A program made the translations under genes and the position numbers. A stretch of DNA of 64,000 bases from CAVVVS01 sp963751355 (lineage in GTDB: Bacteria; Bacteroidota; Ignavibacteria; Ignavibacteriales; Ignavibacteriaceae): the NCBI GenBank assembly GCA_963751355.1, contig CAVVVS010000135.1, forward strand, positions 1 to 64,000. The letters are read 5' to 3'. The notes beneath the pieces were generated by a model. It was not told the origin of the DNA. It saw only the letters and a program-made list of their open reading frames with translations, and did not search any database. Positions 10,501-20,221 of the stretch are shown here, piece by piece. The first letter of the stretch is position 1, and each line of letters starts with the position of its first letter.

Positions 10501-12960
10501 GAAAAATATATTCCGAACGTATATATCACAGCAACTTTATTTAGAAAACATACTGCAGATCAATCAATACCTTTCCTCGTTGCACACGGCATTGCCTCTG
10601 TTAAAGTAGAAAGAAAAAGCCTGCATCTCCCGGTGGCTATAATTGCACCGAAAAAAATTAAACCCGGAAGGCAAGTGGAGGTGACTATAAAAACTTCGAA
10701 ACAAAAAAATATTTTTATAACGCTTGCGGCAGTAGACGAGGGCATACTGCAGATCAAAGATTACAAAACTCCTGATCCTTATGGATTTATGTACGCCAAA
10801 AGGGCATTGGAGGTTACCGGTTATGATCTATATAAGCTTTTATTACCGGAAATAATCTCCTTAAAATCTCCCGGCGGTGACGAAGTAGCAAAGCAGCTTC
10901 AGAAACGAACTAATCCTATCACTACAAAAAGGTTTAATCTGCTGGCTGTTTGGAGCGGAATATTAAAAACAGACGGCAGCGGTGAAGTAAAAATTCCTCT
11001 CAAGATTTCAGAAGATTTTAATGGTGAAGTCAGGCTTATGGCTGCTGCTTATAAGGACAATCAATTCGGATCTGCTGATGAAAGAATGAAAGTATCAGAT
11101 GATTTGATTATTGAACCGCAAATTCCAAGGTTCCTTGCTCCCAACGATTCGCTGATAATGCCTGTGTCATTAATTAACACAACAAATTCTCCAGGCAATA
11201 CACAGGTTAATCTTGCTGTGGAAGGCCCGCTCAGAATAGGATCTGCGAAAAGTCAGAATATCCGGGTGCCTGCTAATTCATCCGCTACTGTCCAATTCGT
11301 TATTGCCACAGGAGAAAAAATAGGTACCGGTAAGATATTTATTAAAACTTCGGGATTTGCTAATGTTAAAAATGAAACAAATATATCTGTTCGTCCCGCA
11401 TCACCATATTACACCGAGAGTTTTACCGGAGAAATATATAACGATGCTAAAATAAATTTGCAGCCGGCATCAGATTATATGGAAGGAACTGTACAATCGG
11501 TGCTTACCATATCAAAATTCCCGGCAATTAAATTCGCGAAATTTCTTAAATATCTTGTCGGTTATCCTTACGGATGTGTTGAACAAACAGTTTCCAAACT
11601 TTTTCCTCAATTGTATTTTGAAGATCTTGCTAAATTAGTAGCTCCTCAATATTATCGCACTACAACTCCGGTTTATTTTGTTCAGGAAGGTATAAGAAAA
11701 CTTGAATCAATGCAGCTAAACGACGGTTCAATGAGCTATTGGCCCGGGGAAACTTATTCAAACTGGTGGGGCAGTGTCTATGCAGCTCATTTCCTTGTCG
11801 AGGCAAAGAAAGCCGGGTTTAATGTATCGGATAATGTACTTACAAAACTTCTAGGTTATATCGCTGGCAAAGCAAGAGAGAAAAAAGTTATTGATTATGT
11901 TACTTACGATAATAATAAAAGAACGGTTACAAAAATTGCCAACAAAGAAATCCTTTATTCACTTTATGTTCTTGCTGATGCAGGCAGAGGTGATATTTCC
12001 ACTATGAATTATTATAAGTCGAAGCCTGCCCTTGTTTCGAATGATTGTAAATATCTGCTTGCTGGCTCTTATGCATTAATGGATAATTGGCAGTCTTATT
12101 ATCAACTAATTCCCAAAAATTATGTACCTGAAAAAACCGAGCGATTGACAGGCGGGTCTTTTGATTCTGAAGCCAGGGCAAATGCAATAATGCTTAACGT
12201 TCTGCTTGAAGTTGATCCTTCTAACAAGCAAATACCTTTTATTATAAAACATCTTACCCAGATTATGGGAAGAATATATTCCACACAGGACAGATCATTT
12301 GCTTTTCTTGCTCTCGGTAAGGCTGCAAAATTAGGAGCGTTTTATGATGTAAATGTCGATGTTTTCACAGACGGAAAAAAAGCGGGTGAATATAAAGGTA
12401 AAGACATCACCTTAAACCTTGACCCGAATTCAAAATCCATAGAACTTAAAGGCAGTAAGCAGGGAAGAGTTTATTATTTTTATAACATAAAAGGGATCAA
12501 GAAAGGAAATGTAAAACCGTTTGATTCTCACTTAAAAGTGAGAAGAAGCTATTTTGATTACCAAACAGGAAACTATATTGTTAATAATCAATTTTACCAG
12601 GGGCAACTTGTTGTTTGTAAGATTGAACTGACAGGTGGGGAAACATCCGCCGATAATATTGTGATAACCGATTTGTTACCGTCGGGTTTTGAAATAGACA
12701 ATCCGCGTTTGTCCGAAACTCCGCAGTTGTCAAAGAAATATTCCGGTAGCATGAATGTTCAGTATATGGATATAAGAGATGATAGATTGTTACTGTTTAC
12801 TAACGCAAAACGAAATACGACTAAAACTTTTTATTACCTAATTAGAGTGGTCAACAAGGGAAAATTCACCCTGCCCGTAATCAGCGCCGAGGCAATGTAT
12901 GACAGTGAAATAAGCTCAATTAACGGAGAAGATATAGTGAAGGTTAATGAAATAAAATAA
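7564..12960 (+). CDS. Alpha-2-macroglobulin-family lipoprotein (bacterial A2M)
   Basis: Large periplasmic protease trap of 1798 residues, anchored by a lipoprotein signal (lipobox LSSC, cysteine near residue 20). Bacterial A2Ms protect the cell envelope by trapping attacking proteases through a reactive thioester. The thioester motif CVEQ is present at residues 1338-1341 (bases 11575-11586), followed by the helical thioester domain (YWPGETYSNWWGSVYAAHFL). MG-type beta-sandwich domains fill the N-terminal half, with an A2M signature region around 11000 (GGEVRLMAA-like: DFNGEVRLMAAAY). The start is GTG at 7564. The PBP1C gene follows 286 bp downstream, the classic yfhM-pbpC pairing, which links protease defence to wall repair. 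Confidence 0.92.
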   Translation: MKRVSFYFVSVALMLFLSSCSSNSVRVDRFSPQGEIKNLTTFTIEFSNNLAPQNMQDKWLDDEFVKFEPKIDGKFKWISGNKLLFSPDVPLQPIQSYKAVVTNKVLFGKNLSLKSYTYEFRTLDFDVVKADFFWTHIPNGEYKISIKANIYFNYPVNPGMLKDYLSFLEDGKEINNFKIVPDKASDVIAVDLGDIQQTNKEQQLSVKIKKGLMSVIGKKGLEDTREFSYKLAPITKLAITGVSSGLNGDKKWIEVSTTQRVDDKKLKDYVKLNPAEKVTFYVNENSFRIEGVFDKVQSVDLLVKKGLPGLYGGELEFEFEQQVTFVNLDPSIRFTDNRGKYLMLSGQKNLELSAVNIPGVDIEVSQIFKNNILYFLKQYNNSYYYNDNYYYYSPYYNVNNYGHRLYKEKKILKDNPNALEKFNVNLDEIQKSKLKGIFVVNVTSTRDRWRRASKMVALSDLGIIAKKAPDQLLVFVNSIATTEAVGNAVITLISSNNQVVLTGKTNTEGVASFENLKESLKDFIPRVITVEKGEDFNFIDLNETRIETSRFDVGGQTEYTSGFKTFLYGDRKLYRPGEDVHLSGIVRDDFTRTIKNVPVLLKIISPTGKVYDNYKLNLNDEGSFDISFKMHAYAQTGQYRAEVYTGSESLIGTYTFNVEDFVPDKIRVLLKTDKKDITPGEDVNIGVNAEYLFGAKASGLRYETDFQLRHKTFVSKRYPAFTFGNSNFQNPNIPNSFVKGSLDEQGNTNIKFTAPSDLKSSGIITGYAFVSIFDLSGRTVNRMTSFDIYPEKNFIGIKSPGYYFGTNEAINFKAVAVDKSDNPIQNFKADAKLVRLVWQTVLKKNNSGKYVYASEKKEEVQWEKEIDLSGGEKTIPVNVSKNGEYELRISRKQSDYYQAARFYAYGWASTTASSFEVDKEGRVEIVFDKKSYAPGEKAKILFTTPFAGKMLITMERSGIYSYKYIEVNNRSTQIEMNIEEKYIPNVYITATLFRKHTADQSIPFLVAHGIASVKVERKSLHLPVAIIAPKKIKPGRQVEVTIKTSKQKNIFITLAAVDEGILQIKDYKTPDPYGFMYAKRALEVTGYDLYKLLLPEIISLKSPGGDEVAKQLQKRTNPITTKRFNLLAVWSGILKTDGSGEVKIPLKISEDFNGEVRLMAAAYKDNQFGSADERMKVSDDLIIEPQIPRFLAPNDSLIMPVSLINTTNSPGNTQVNLAVEGPLRIGSAKSQNIRVPANSSATVQFVIATGEKIGTGKIFIKTSGFANVKNETNISVRPASPYYTESFTGEIYNDAKINLQPASDYMEGTVQSVLTISKFPAIKFAKFLKYLVGYPYGCVEQTVSKLFPQLYFEDLAKLVAPQYYRTTTPVYFVQEGIRKLESMQLNDGSMSYWPGETYSNWWGSVYAAHFLVEAKKAGFNVSDNVLTKLLGYIAGKAREKKVIDYVTYDNNKRTVTKIANKEILYSLYVLADAGRGDISTMNYYKSKPALVSNDCKYLLAGSYALMDNWQSYYQLIPKNYVPEKTERLTGGSFDSEARANAIMLNVLLEVDPSNKQIPFIIKHLTQIMGRIYSTQDRSFAFLALGKAAKLGAFYDVNVDVFTDGKKAGEYKGKDITLNLDPNSKSIELKGSKQGRVYYFYNIKGIKKGNVKPFDSHLKVRRSYFDYQTGNYIVNNQFYQGQLVVCKIELTGGETSADNIVITDLLPSGFEIDNPRLSETPQLSKKYSGSMNVQYMDIRDDRLLLFTNAKRNTTKTFYYLIRVVNKGKFTLPVISAEAMYDSEISSINGEDIVKVNEIK

Positions 12961-13246
12961 AAAAGATATTCCCCAAATGCTTATTGAGTAATATCTGTGA
13001 TACTAAGTGTCCTATAGTTTCTTATAAGATTAAATCTATGTTTCGTTACTAGAAAATATTAATCATGTTAATTTTGACGAGATAAAGAAAAAATTATTTA
13101 TGAACAACCTTTTCGAGAGCATGTTTTTTAAATAGGCAATCAAATGTTAGCATTGTATAGTAGGAAGCAAAAATATAATCAGATTAACATCAGCGAACAA
13201 TTATAATGATTTAGTAATTTACTCAAAAATTTTGTCAAGTAAGTGA

Positions 13247-15595
13247 ATGAATTTCTTAAATAGTATTCGGATTAATAAAGGCAAATTCAAAAAGATTTTA
13301 CCACTTTTTGGATTGCGCATAGTATATTTTTTAATTGCAATATTAATTGCCGTAATCAGTCTCAACTTACTATTTCCTTTGCCGCAACAGAAACCTTATT
13401 CAAAAGTTATATATGCAAAAGACGGTACAATGCTGTCTGCATATCTTTCCAAAGACGATAAATGGCGAATGCAGGCACATCTAAATGAGATTTCACCTTA
13501 CCTGATAGAAGCTATCTTAGCAAAAGAAGATAATTGGTTTTATTGGCATCCCGGAGTTAATCCTGTTTCGGTAATTAGAGCATTTATCCAGAACATAATT
13601 ACTGGGAAAAGAGTCTCCGGGGCATCCACTATTACCATGCAGGTCGCCCGGATGCTTGAACCAGGGGGCAGAACCTACCTAAAAAAAATTGAAGAAATGT
13701 TCAGAGCATTTCAATTAGAGTTTCATTATAGCAAAAAAGAAATTTTAGAAATCTATTTGTCCATGCTTCCGTATGGTGGTAACATAGAGGGTATTAAAGC
13801 TGCATCATATATCTATTTCAACAGATCTCCTGATAAGTTAAGCCTTGCTCAGGCTATACTAATGGCTGTTATTCCCAATGATCCGAATAATCTTAGAGTG
13901 GATAGAAATTATTTGAACGCATTGAGAATGAGAAACACCTGGATTAAGAAATTCATGTTGGAAGGTGTGTTTAAGAAATCTGATCTATCTGATGCTTTAG
14001 CTGAACCGGTTATTTCCGGAAGATATACGATTAAAAACAAGGCTCCGCATTTTTGTCAGTATGTTTCTCAAAATTTCATAGGTAATGAAATTCAAACATC
14101 TTTAGTTCCCTCTATCCAGCAGACGGCTGAAAAACTTTTGCTTAATTATGTACGGCGCATAAAAGCTAAACAGGTTTCTAACGGTGCAGTTATTATTATT
14201 GATAATAAAGCAAATTCCGTAGCAGGGTATTGCGGTTCCGCCGATTTTAATGACTACAATTCATCCGGACAGGTGAACGGCATAACTTCTGTACGTTCAC
14301 CCGGTTCCACATTAAAACCAATTCTATACAGCCTGGCATTCGACCGGGGATTACTAACTCCACAGATGAAACTGCTCGACCTGCCCACTGATATTAACGG
14401 TTATGAGCCGGAAAATTATGATTTGAAATTTCATGGAGAAGTATCTGCAAAATTCGCACTTGCAAATTCATTGAATGTACCGGCAGTCAGGCTACTACAG
14501 AAGGTTGGCATTAATAAATTCCTTTCTATGCTTGGGAAAGGTGGCTTTACAGATATTGCCGAACATAAAAAATTACTCGGTCTCTCGGTAATATTAGGCG
14601 GCTGCGGTGTACGGCTTGAACAATTAGCCGGCTTTTATACTGTTTTTGCAAACAAAGGGATATTGTATCCGTTGAACTATTTAGCTTCTGGTAAAAAGAA
14701 CATTAATATTTCTTCACGCTTGTTTTCACCGGGTGCGGTTTACTTAACCAGCCAAATACTCACTTCAAACGAACGACCGGATTTTCCGGTAGAGTTTCTA
14801 TCTTATACCAATCTTCCAAAAATAGCCTGGAAAACCGGGACGTCTTATGGTAAACGAGATGCATGGGCAATCGGTTACAATCCCGATTTTACTATCGGAG
14901 TCTGGATGGGAAATTTTGACGGTACAGGTGCGCCGAAACTTTCAGGCACAGAGATGGCTGTTCCATTATTGTTTGAGTTGTTTAATTCGATAGATTACAA
15001 ACCTAAAAAACTTTGGTTCGATAAACCGGAAGATGTGCTCGAACGGAAAGTTTGCAGTGAAACAGGGCTGTTGCCGACAAAGTACTGCACTTCTTTAATT
15101 ACCGATTATTACATAAATAAGATCTCATCGAATAAAAAATGTAATTTGTACAGAGCTGTTTATGTCAGCAATGATGAAAAAATCAGTTATTGTACAGAGT
15201 GTTTGCCTGGCTCGGGATATAAAATAGTTGCTTACCCAAATTACGATCCCGAACTTACTTTATGGTATCTAAGAAACAAAATACCATTTAAGAGACAGCC
15301 CCCGCATAATCCTTTCTGCATCGCCAGATTCTCAGGGGAGGGGCCGAAAATTCTCTCGCCGACGGCAGACTATGATTATTATATTGAAAAGGGAAGTAGC
15401 GAACAAATTATGTTGATGGCTGCATCCGACCCTTTAACTGCAATACAGTATTGGTATATAAATGATAAATTTTTTGCGAAGACAAAACCCGGTAATAAAC
15501 TATTTTTTACACCGACATCGGGAAATGTGAAAGTAACATGTCTTGATAATCTCGGAAGAAAAGTAACTATAAAAACGGATATTATTTTATATTGA
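13247..15595 (+). CDS. pbpC: Penicillin-binding protein 1C (transglycosylase/transpeptidase)
   Basis: Bifunctional murein synthase of 782 residues, anchored by one N-terminal membrane helix (about 20-45). The glycosyltransferase family 51 domain is clear (EAILAKEDNWFYWHPG with the catalytic Glu, then SGASTITMQVARM). The transpeptidase domain carries all three penicillin-binding motifs: SxxK in SPGSTLKP, SLN in ANSLNVPAV and KTG in AWKTGTSYGK. The C-terminal portion (about 690-782) is the BiPBP_C-type beta domain typical of PBP1C. The A2M gene upstream on the same strand supports the PBP1C rather than PBP1A assignment. It acts in the periplasm on lipid II and nascent glycan. The gene appears intact. 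Confidence 0.93.
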   Translation: MNFLNSIRINKGKFKKILPLFGLRIVYFLIAILIAVISLNLLFPLPQQKPYSKVIYAKDGTMLSAYLSKDDKWRMQAHLNEISPYLIEAILAKEDNWFYWHPGVNPVSVIRAFIQNIITGKRVSGASTITMQVARMLEPGGRTYLKKIEEMFRAFQLEFHYSKKEILEIYLSMLPYGGNIEGIKAASYIYFNRSPDKLSLAQAILMAVIPNDPNNLRVDRNYLNALRMRNTWIKKFMLEGVFKKSDLSDALAEPVISGRYTIKNKAPHFCQYVSQNFIGNEIQTSLVPSIQQTAEKLLLNYVRRIKAKQVSNGAVIIIDNKANSVAGYCGSADFNDYNSSGQVNGITSVRSPGSTLKPILYSLAFDRGLLTPQMKLLDLPTDINGYEPENYDLKFHGEVSAKFALANSLNVPAVRLLQKVGINKFLSMLGKGGFTDIAEHKKLLGLSVILGGCGVRLEQLAGFYTVFANKGILYPLNYLASGKKNINISSRLFSPGAVYLTSQILTSNERPDFPVEFLSYTNLPKIAWKTGTSYGKRDAWAIGYNPDFTIGVWMGNFDGTGAPKLSGTEMAVPLLFELFNSIDYKPKKLWFDKPEDVLERKVCSETGLLPTKYCTSLITDYYINKISSNKKCNLYRAVYVSNDEKISYCTECLPGSGYKIVAYPNYDPELTLWYLRNKIPFKRQPPHNPFCIARFSGEGPKILSPTADYDYYIEKGSSEQIMLMAASDPLTAIQYWYINDKFFAKTKPGNKLFFTPTSGNVKVTCLDNLGRKVTIKTDIILY

Positions 15596-16037
15596 TCGTG
15601 GCGCTTCTTTGCAGTTATTCTTTGTAATCTCCATGAACATTTTAGACTAAATCCTTTTTACGCAAAATATTCAAAAGCATTTTGTTATTAACCACCGCAA
15701 AGACCAGCGTTTAAAATCACCCTAGTTATGTAAGTGGAAAATAATTAGATTACTCAAAATTGATAAGAAAGATACGTATATTACAAGTAATAAAATCCAT
15801 TTCCATTATCACGGCGGATAGAGACAAGCAGGGGTCGGGAATTTGTACTCAGCAGTTTTTTCTATATCCATCTAGTAGTGTACAATATCACATCATGGTA
15901 CACAGACATACACGTACTGCATAATGTAATTCTTAACATTAACTTAGAGATATTGTCAACAGAGACAAAATTATTCACCATTAAAATCTGCTGGAATGTA
16001 AAACAATTATTTGAAATTATTCTTTATGGTGTAGATT
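15596..16037. other. Non-coding spacer
   Basis: About 440 bases between pbpC and the next gene. An overlapping small frame at 15878-16102 has no ribosome-binding site, no recognisable protein features and overlaps the real downstream start. No repeat or RNA gene was seen. Confidence 0.5.
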
Positions 16038-17456
16038 ATGAAAATATTACTAACCGGTACAACAGGTTATATTGGGCAAAGTTTACTACCCGCCCTTCTT
16101 AAGGATGAGCACGAGGTAATTTGCTGTGTCCGAGATAAAAACAGATTCGATGCAAAAAAGTTTCAACCTGGTAAAATTAAGGTTATTGAAGTTGATTTTT
16201 TGAACTCAGCTTCTCTAAGCTCCATTCCTGACGATATTGATGCTGCTTATTATTTGATCCATTCAATGGCAGTTGAAAATGAAGATTTCGAATCACTTGA
16301 AAAAAAATCAGCCGAAAATTTTAAAGAAAAAATTCAAAAAACCAAGGCAAAACAAGTTATTTTTCTTAGCGGAATAATTAACGTTCAAAAATTATCAAAG
16401 CATCTTAAATCCAGAAAGTTAGTGGAGGAAATATTATCATCTGCAACATTTCACATTACCACTTTGCGAGCGGGAATAATTTTAGGTTCAGGCAGTGCCT
16501 CTTTTGAAATTATACGCGACCTGGTTGAAAAGTTGCCAGTTATGATTGCTCCGAAATGGCTAACCACAAAAACTCAGCCTATAGCCATCAGAAATGTCAT
16601 AGAATATCTTAAAGGAGTTTTGCTTTATGAATATTCGTTTGATAAAAGTTTTGACATTGGCGGTCCGGAGATACTAACGTACAAAGAAATGCTGCTAGGG
16701 TTTGCAAAAATACGAAATTTAAAAAGGAAAATTATAACCGTTCCGGTAATGACACCAAAGTTATCATCTTATTGGCTCTATTTTGTAACTTCCGTTTCAT
16801 TTACACTGGCGTCAAATCTTGTAAAAAGTATGAGTATAGAAGTAGTATGCAATGAGAATAATTTGAGAGATTTGTTAGGCATTGAACTTTTATCATACGA
16901 AACTGCGATAAGGCTGGCATTTGATAAAATTCAAAATGAAGGAGTCAATGCAAGCTGGACTGATGCTCTTGCAAGCAATGTGCTGCACGAAGGGATTTCA
17001 AAATTACTTAGCGTACCCAAATTCGGCTGTTTTGTTGACAAGAGGGAAATAAATGTTAACAACGTGAATAAAACCTTAAATAAAATTTGGTCGATTGGCG
17101 GCGATAACGGTTGGTATTATGCAGATTGGCTTTGGGAACTCAGAGGTTTTTTAGATAAACTTTTTGGCGGTGTCGGCTTACGCAGAGGTAGAAAAAACAG
17201 CAAAACAATTTTTGCAGGAGACTCACTTGACTTCTGGAGAGTTTTGTACGCCAATAAAGAAGAAAAAAGACTTTTGCTATATGCTGAAATGAAATTACCA
17301 GGGGAGGCTTGGCTTGAATTTAAAATTGCCGGCAGCACTCTTTATCAAACAGCAACTTATCGGCCGTTAGGTTTGCAGGGAAGATTATACTGGTATGCTG
17401 CCTTGCCTTTTCATGGACTTATTTTTAGCAATATGATAAAAAATATTTCAGCTTAA
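16038..17456 (+). CDS. NAD(P)-binding Rossmann protein with DUF2867-type C-terminus
   Basis: Cytoplasmic protein of 472 residues. The N-terminal half (1-290) is an atypical short-chain dehydrogenase/NmrA-like Rossmann domain opening with ILLTGTTGYIGQSLLPAL, the dinucleotide-binding TGxxGxxG-type motif. The C-terminal part (about 310-470) matches the DUF2867 arrangement seen in YbjT-like proteins (WSIGGDNGWYYADWLWELRG, then LYQTATYRPLGLQGRLYWY). The family is broadly annotated as SDR oxidoreductase, with poorly defined substrates. The ATG at 16038 was chosen because the nucleotide loop begins immediately after it. It seems to be a single-gene unit. Confidence 0.85.
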   Translation: MKILLTGTTGYIGQSLLPALLKDEHEVICCVRDKNRFDAKKFQPGKIKVIEVDFLNSASLSSIPDDIDAAYYLIHSMAVENEDFESLEKKSAENFKEKIQKTKAKQVIFLSGIINVQKLSKHLKSRKLVEEILSSATFHITTLRAGIILGSGSASFEIIRDLVEKLPVMIAPKWLTTKTQPIAIRNVIEYLKGVLLYEYSFDKSFDIGGPEILTYKEMLLGFAKIRNLKRKIITVPVMTPKLSSYWLYFVTSVSFTLASNLVKSMSIEVVCNENNLRDLLGIELLSYETAIRLAFDKIQNEGVNASWTDALASNVLHEGISKLLSVPKFGCFVDKREINVNNVNKTLNKIWSIGGDNGWYYADWLWELRGFLDKLFGGVGLRRGRKNSKTIFAGDSLDFWRVLYANKEEKRLLLYAEMKLPGEAWLEFKIAGSTLYQTATYRPLGLQGRLYWYAALPFHGLIFSNMIKNISA

Positions 17457-17667
17457 CCCGGTGAATTTTCCTTTTGTTACATTAAGCAAAAATGCAAGTG
17501 AAGGAACTACTGATAATAAAATACGTTATGCCATAACTGTACATCGTAAATTTTAGAACTAGCAGTTCATTTAACGAAGATGTATAAATATATAGCAAAT
17601 GATAATAAAATTTCTATATTACAAAGTATTCCTTAATTTCTAATTTAATAAAGTAAATATTTACACT

Positions 17668-18312
17668 ATGGAAAAATACAGTCAACCCGTTTGGCAATTT
17701 AGGGCAGACGGTACATTTGTACGAAAAGTGAGAAGTATGAGAAAAGCGGCTCAACTCATAGGCTCATATACGCCTAATATTAAGGCTGCCTGTGAAGTTC
17801 ATATTAAGGTTAAAGGTTTCTACTGGCGGTATGCCGAGGGAGAGCATCCGCTAAAAATCCAGGTTCCTCCTCGAAGGCGTGGAGGCAAACAAGTTCTTGT
17901 TTATAAAATGCTAAACAAAAATAAACTGAAAGAACCCGTGCTGTGCCATTCAATAGGAGAGGCTGCCAGATTTTCAAAAGTAAGTGAAAGTTCGATAAGG
18001 GCAATATGTCAACAAAAAAGGGAAAATTATAGAGACGAATATATATTTAAATTTGTCAACGGAGAAGATAAAATTAATATCCTACCGCAATTTGAAATAT
18101 ATAAACAACGATTTAAGCGAAAAGTACCTTTGAGTAATACTCCCGTTAAATTGACTCACGTTGAAACAGGGAAAGAATACAAATTTACTTCGATAAATGA
18201 AGCTGCCCGGGAATTACAAATTAGTGATAAAGGTATTCGGCATGTACTTGCTAATCGATACAGGCAAACGAAAGGATACTTAGTTGAGAAAATATCAACA
18301 AAAATTTCTTAA
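17668..18312 (+). CDS. NUMOD1-like repeat DNA-binding protein
   Basis: A 214-residue protein made of three similar modules, each a short beta strand followed by a helix-turn-helix-like segment: RSMRKAAQLIGSYTPNIKAA (first, about residues 24-43), HSIGEAARFSKVSESSIRAI (second) and TSINEAARELQISDKGIRHV (third). This S-x-x-EAA-x...S-x-x-I pattern is that of NUMOD1 modules, which bind DNA in homing endonucleases. No GIY-YIG or HNH nuclease domain is present, so it is either a stand-alone regulator or the remnant of a mobile nuclease. It has no operon partner. The next gene is convergent, 6 bp away. The function is inferred only from the modules. Confidence 0.65.
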   Translation: MEKYSQPVWQFRADGTFVRKVRSMRKAAQLIGSYTPNIKAACEVHIKVKGFYWRYAEGEHPLKIQVPPRRRGGKQVLVYKMLNKNKLKEPVLCHSIGEAARFSKVSESSIRAICQQKRENYRDEYIFKFVNGEDKINILPQFEIYKQRFKRKVPLSNTPVKLTHVETGKEYKFTSINEAARELQISDKGIRHVLANRYRQTKGYLVEKISTKIS

Positions 18313-18318
18313 TAGTAT

Positions 18319-18936
18319 TTATTTAATGCTTTTAAATTCATTTCCCGGGTAGTTTTTAGATTTAAAAAGTAGAATTAAAATAACTGTTAATGCTAGAATA
18401 GTAGTGATAACTCCATAGGTATACGTTATCATTTTACCAATTATTTGGCTTGCTAAAACTAAATCCGAATGATTGTAAAATATTCCTATATAATTATCAA
18501 CAATATCATAAAGGGGGCGCAAGCAAAAGATTAAAAAAGTCAGACCAAACAGGAAGGAATTTTTAATCTTATATTTGGTTAAAACAATATAACCCATTAT
18601 TATAAAAATGAAATCAAATATATAAGGTGAAATGAGAATTATCAGAGAACTCATATTCAACCCGAGCCCACCTTTAACCGCAACATATGCAAATCCAAAG
18701 CTGCCTTCCCAAAAATGAGCAAATAGTCGATAATTTGTTATATCAGCACCTACAATAACGCAACCCACCATGTGACTCAATTCGTGAATCGGAGCATAAA
18801 ATAGATACCAAATAAGTGGAAGTAAAATAACATTGATATAAATTTCTATTCTCTGCCAATGGCTTCTCAAATAAATAACCAATAATGGAAGAATTATTAT
18901 AATAAGAATTTCGATTACTCTATAAATCGCGTTCAA
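18319..18936 (-). CDS. Membrane protein with HExxH motif (M50-like metalloprotease candidate)
   Basis: Integral membrane protein of about 205 residues with around five hydrophobic segments. The first segment is followed by HELSH (residues 51-55), a zinc-metalloprotease HExxH motif placed within or next to a helix (LFYAPIHELSHMVG) as in M50 site-2-protease relatives. The second zinc ligand of M50 enzymes (NPDG-like) was not recognised, so activity is uncertain. The start is set at a TTG at 18936 because no ATG lies nearby in frame; it could be slightly further upstream. The gene is convergent with the NUMOD1-like gene and shows no operon context. Confidence 0.6.
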   Translation of the reverse strand: MNAIYRVIEILIIIILPLLVIYLRSHWQRIEIYINVILLPLIWYLFYAPIHELSHMVGCVIVGADITNYRLFAHFWEGSFGFAYVAVKGGLGLNMSSLIILISPYIFDFIFIIMGYIVLTKYKIKNSFLFGLTFLIFCLRPLYDIVDNYIGIFYNHSDLVLASQIIGKMITYTYGVITTILALTVILILLFKSKNYPGNEFKSIK

Positions 18937-19206
18937 TTATAAATTCCCGGGTTAAATAAAAATATTATTATCAAAATATATCTGTCCAAACTTTCAGCGT
19001 TTTGTCTATATATAGATACACAAGTTAATTAAAAGAATTCTTCTGAATTATTTAAGAGCATGGATAAAAATGTATATTTTTAAATATTGGTTGCAGTTAA
19101 AACTCTTTTGTACAAATCGGTATATTTCCTATTATTAATTTTCAATTCCGGATATAATATTTCGGTTAAATGTTCGATATTTCTTATTTGCAAAACTAAT
19201 TATTAC

Positions 19207-19800
19207 CTAAATAATTCGTTTCCCTTTTTTAAGGAGTCTCAAAAAACCATAACTCAAATAGAAAAACCATACCGACCAGCCAACATGAAAAAATCTTTGT
19301 TTTAATCCGGGGTAACTACCAAATAAGTCAGGAATAAAAGCTAAAAAACCAAGTGACATGACTAAAAAACTCAAAATAGACATTTGATTAATCATCGGTA
19401 ATTGCGATTTTTTCCCCCACAAGAATAAACCTAATAGAGGTGAAAAAATTAAAAGGATGGAAGGCATTCCCATGAATAGATGCAGTCTCAAAGGCAAAGG
19501 AAATATTGCAGCTCCTGCAATTGAAACAGAATAAGATAAAATTATTAGAACCGGAATAACACTTATACCCAAAGCATTGCATGATTTATAAAGTCCAACA
19601 ACAAAAGCAATACTTAATATAGAACATACAATCAATCCGGTTGAGAACACATATTGTGATTTTGTTCCTATTGCACCTAATTCACTAATCATTTTTGAGA
19701 AATGATTATAATCACCTAAAATAAAACCACAAATAAATATTATCAACCAAAAAACTACCGGGGTGATAAATCCGATATATAGTAAATGTTGTTTCCTCAT
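19207..19800 (-). CDS. DUF998-family membrane protein
   Basis: Predicted inner-membrane protein of 197 residues with about six hydrophobic helices. Features of the DUF998 family include the early GDYNHFSKMISELGAIGTKS loop after the first helix and the later LGFLAFIPDLFGSYPGLKQR segment. The biochemical role of the family is unknown. The ATG at 19800 directly follows the sequence gggaaa-poor leader, so the ribosome-binding site is weak. It is a single gene on the minus strand. Confidence 0.7.
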   Translation of the reverse strand: MRKQHLLYIGFITPVVFWLIIFICGFILGDYNHFSKMISELGAIGTKSQYVFSTGLIVCSILSIAFVVGLYKSCNALGISVIPVLIILSYSVSIAGAAIFPLPLRLHLFMGMPSILLIFSPLLGLFLWGKKSQLPMINQMSILSFLVMSLGFLAFIPDLFGSYPGLKQRFFHVGWSVWFFYLSYGFLRLLKKGKRII

Positions 19801-20221
19801 TTAAGCTGTTTATTTTATTTAAAGCAATTTAAGACAATAGTTTGATTGGTTTATTTTTCGCTACAAAATCAAATATTAACTATTATCATTTACTATTTGC
19901 CTCAACCAACATGATAAAATGCAATAAATTCCCGGCTTTTCCAAAGGAATCCAATGAATAGTCACATTCATGAATTTTATGCGGCTAAAGCCTCACATTT
20001 TTTGTGTCCTTTTATAATCTGTTTCGCTAAAGCAGAACGGCAATAGATATTGATTACAAATAGGATTCTGCTACCGTAAAAAAGAAATCAATTATTAATT
20101 ACCGTTGATTTTCAATCAATGCAATAGAATATTTTCTAAAATATTTGGTTTTATTTATATCTCTTGTCTTTAAGCTAAAACCAGAATTAGTTAGTTCCTG
20201 CGTAGATCATAAAAATCAGAT
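19801..20221. other. Non-coding spacer before a transposase relic
   Basis: About 420 AT-rich bases with no supported gene. The last part may hold the decayed N-terminal portion of the IS200-type transposase relic that begins near 20222, but no clear homologous reading was found here. Confidence 0.4.

Noticed and set aside
7564..12960. Unusual macroglobulin without thioester
   Set aside because: The CVEQ thioester is present at residues 1338-1341, so this is an ordinary bacterial A2M with its usual PBP1C partner.
15878..16102. 74-codon frame before the Rossmann protein gene
   Set aside because: No ribosome-binding site, no recognisable features, and it overlaps the well-supported start at 16038.
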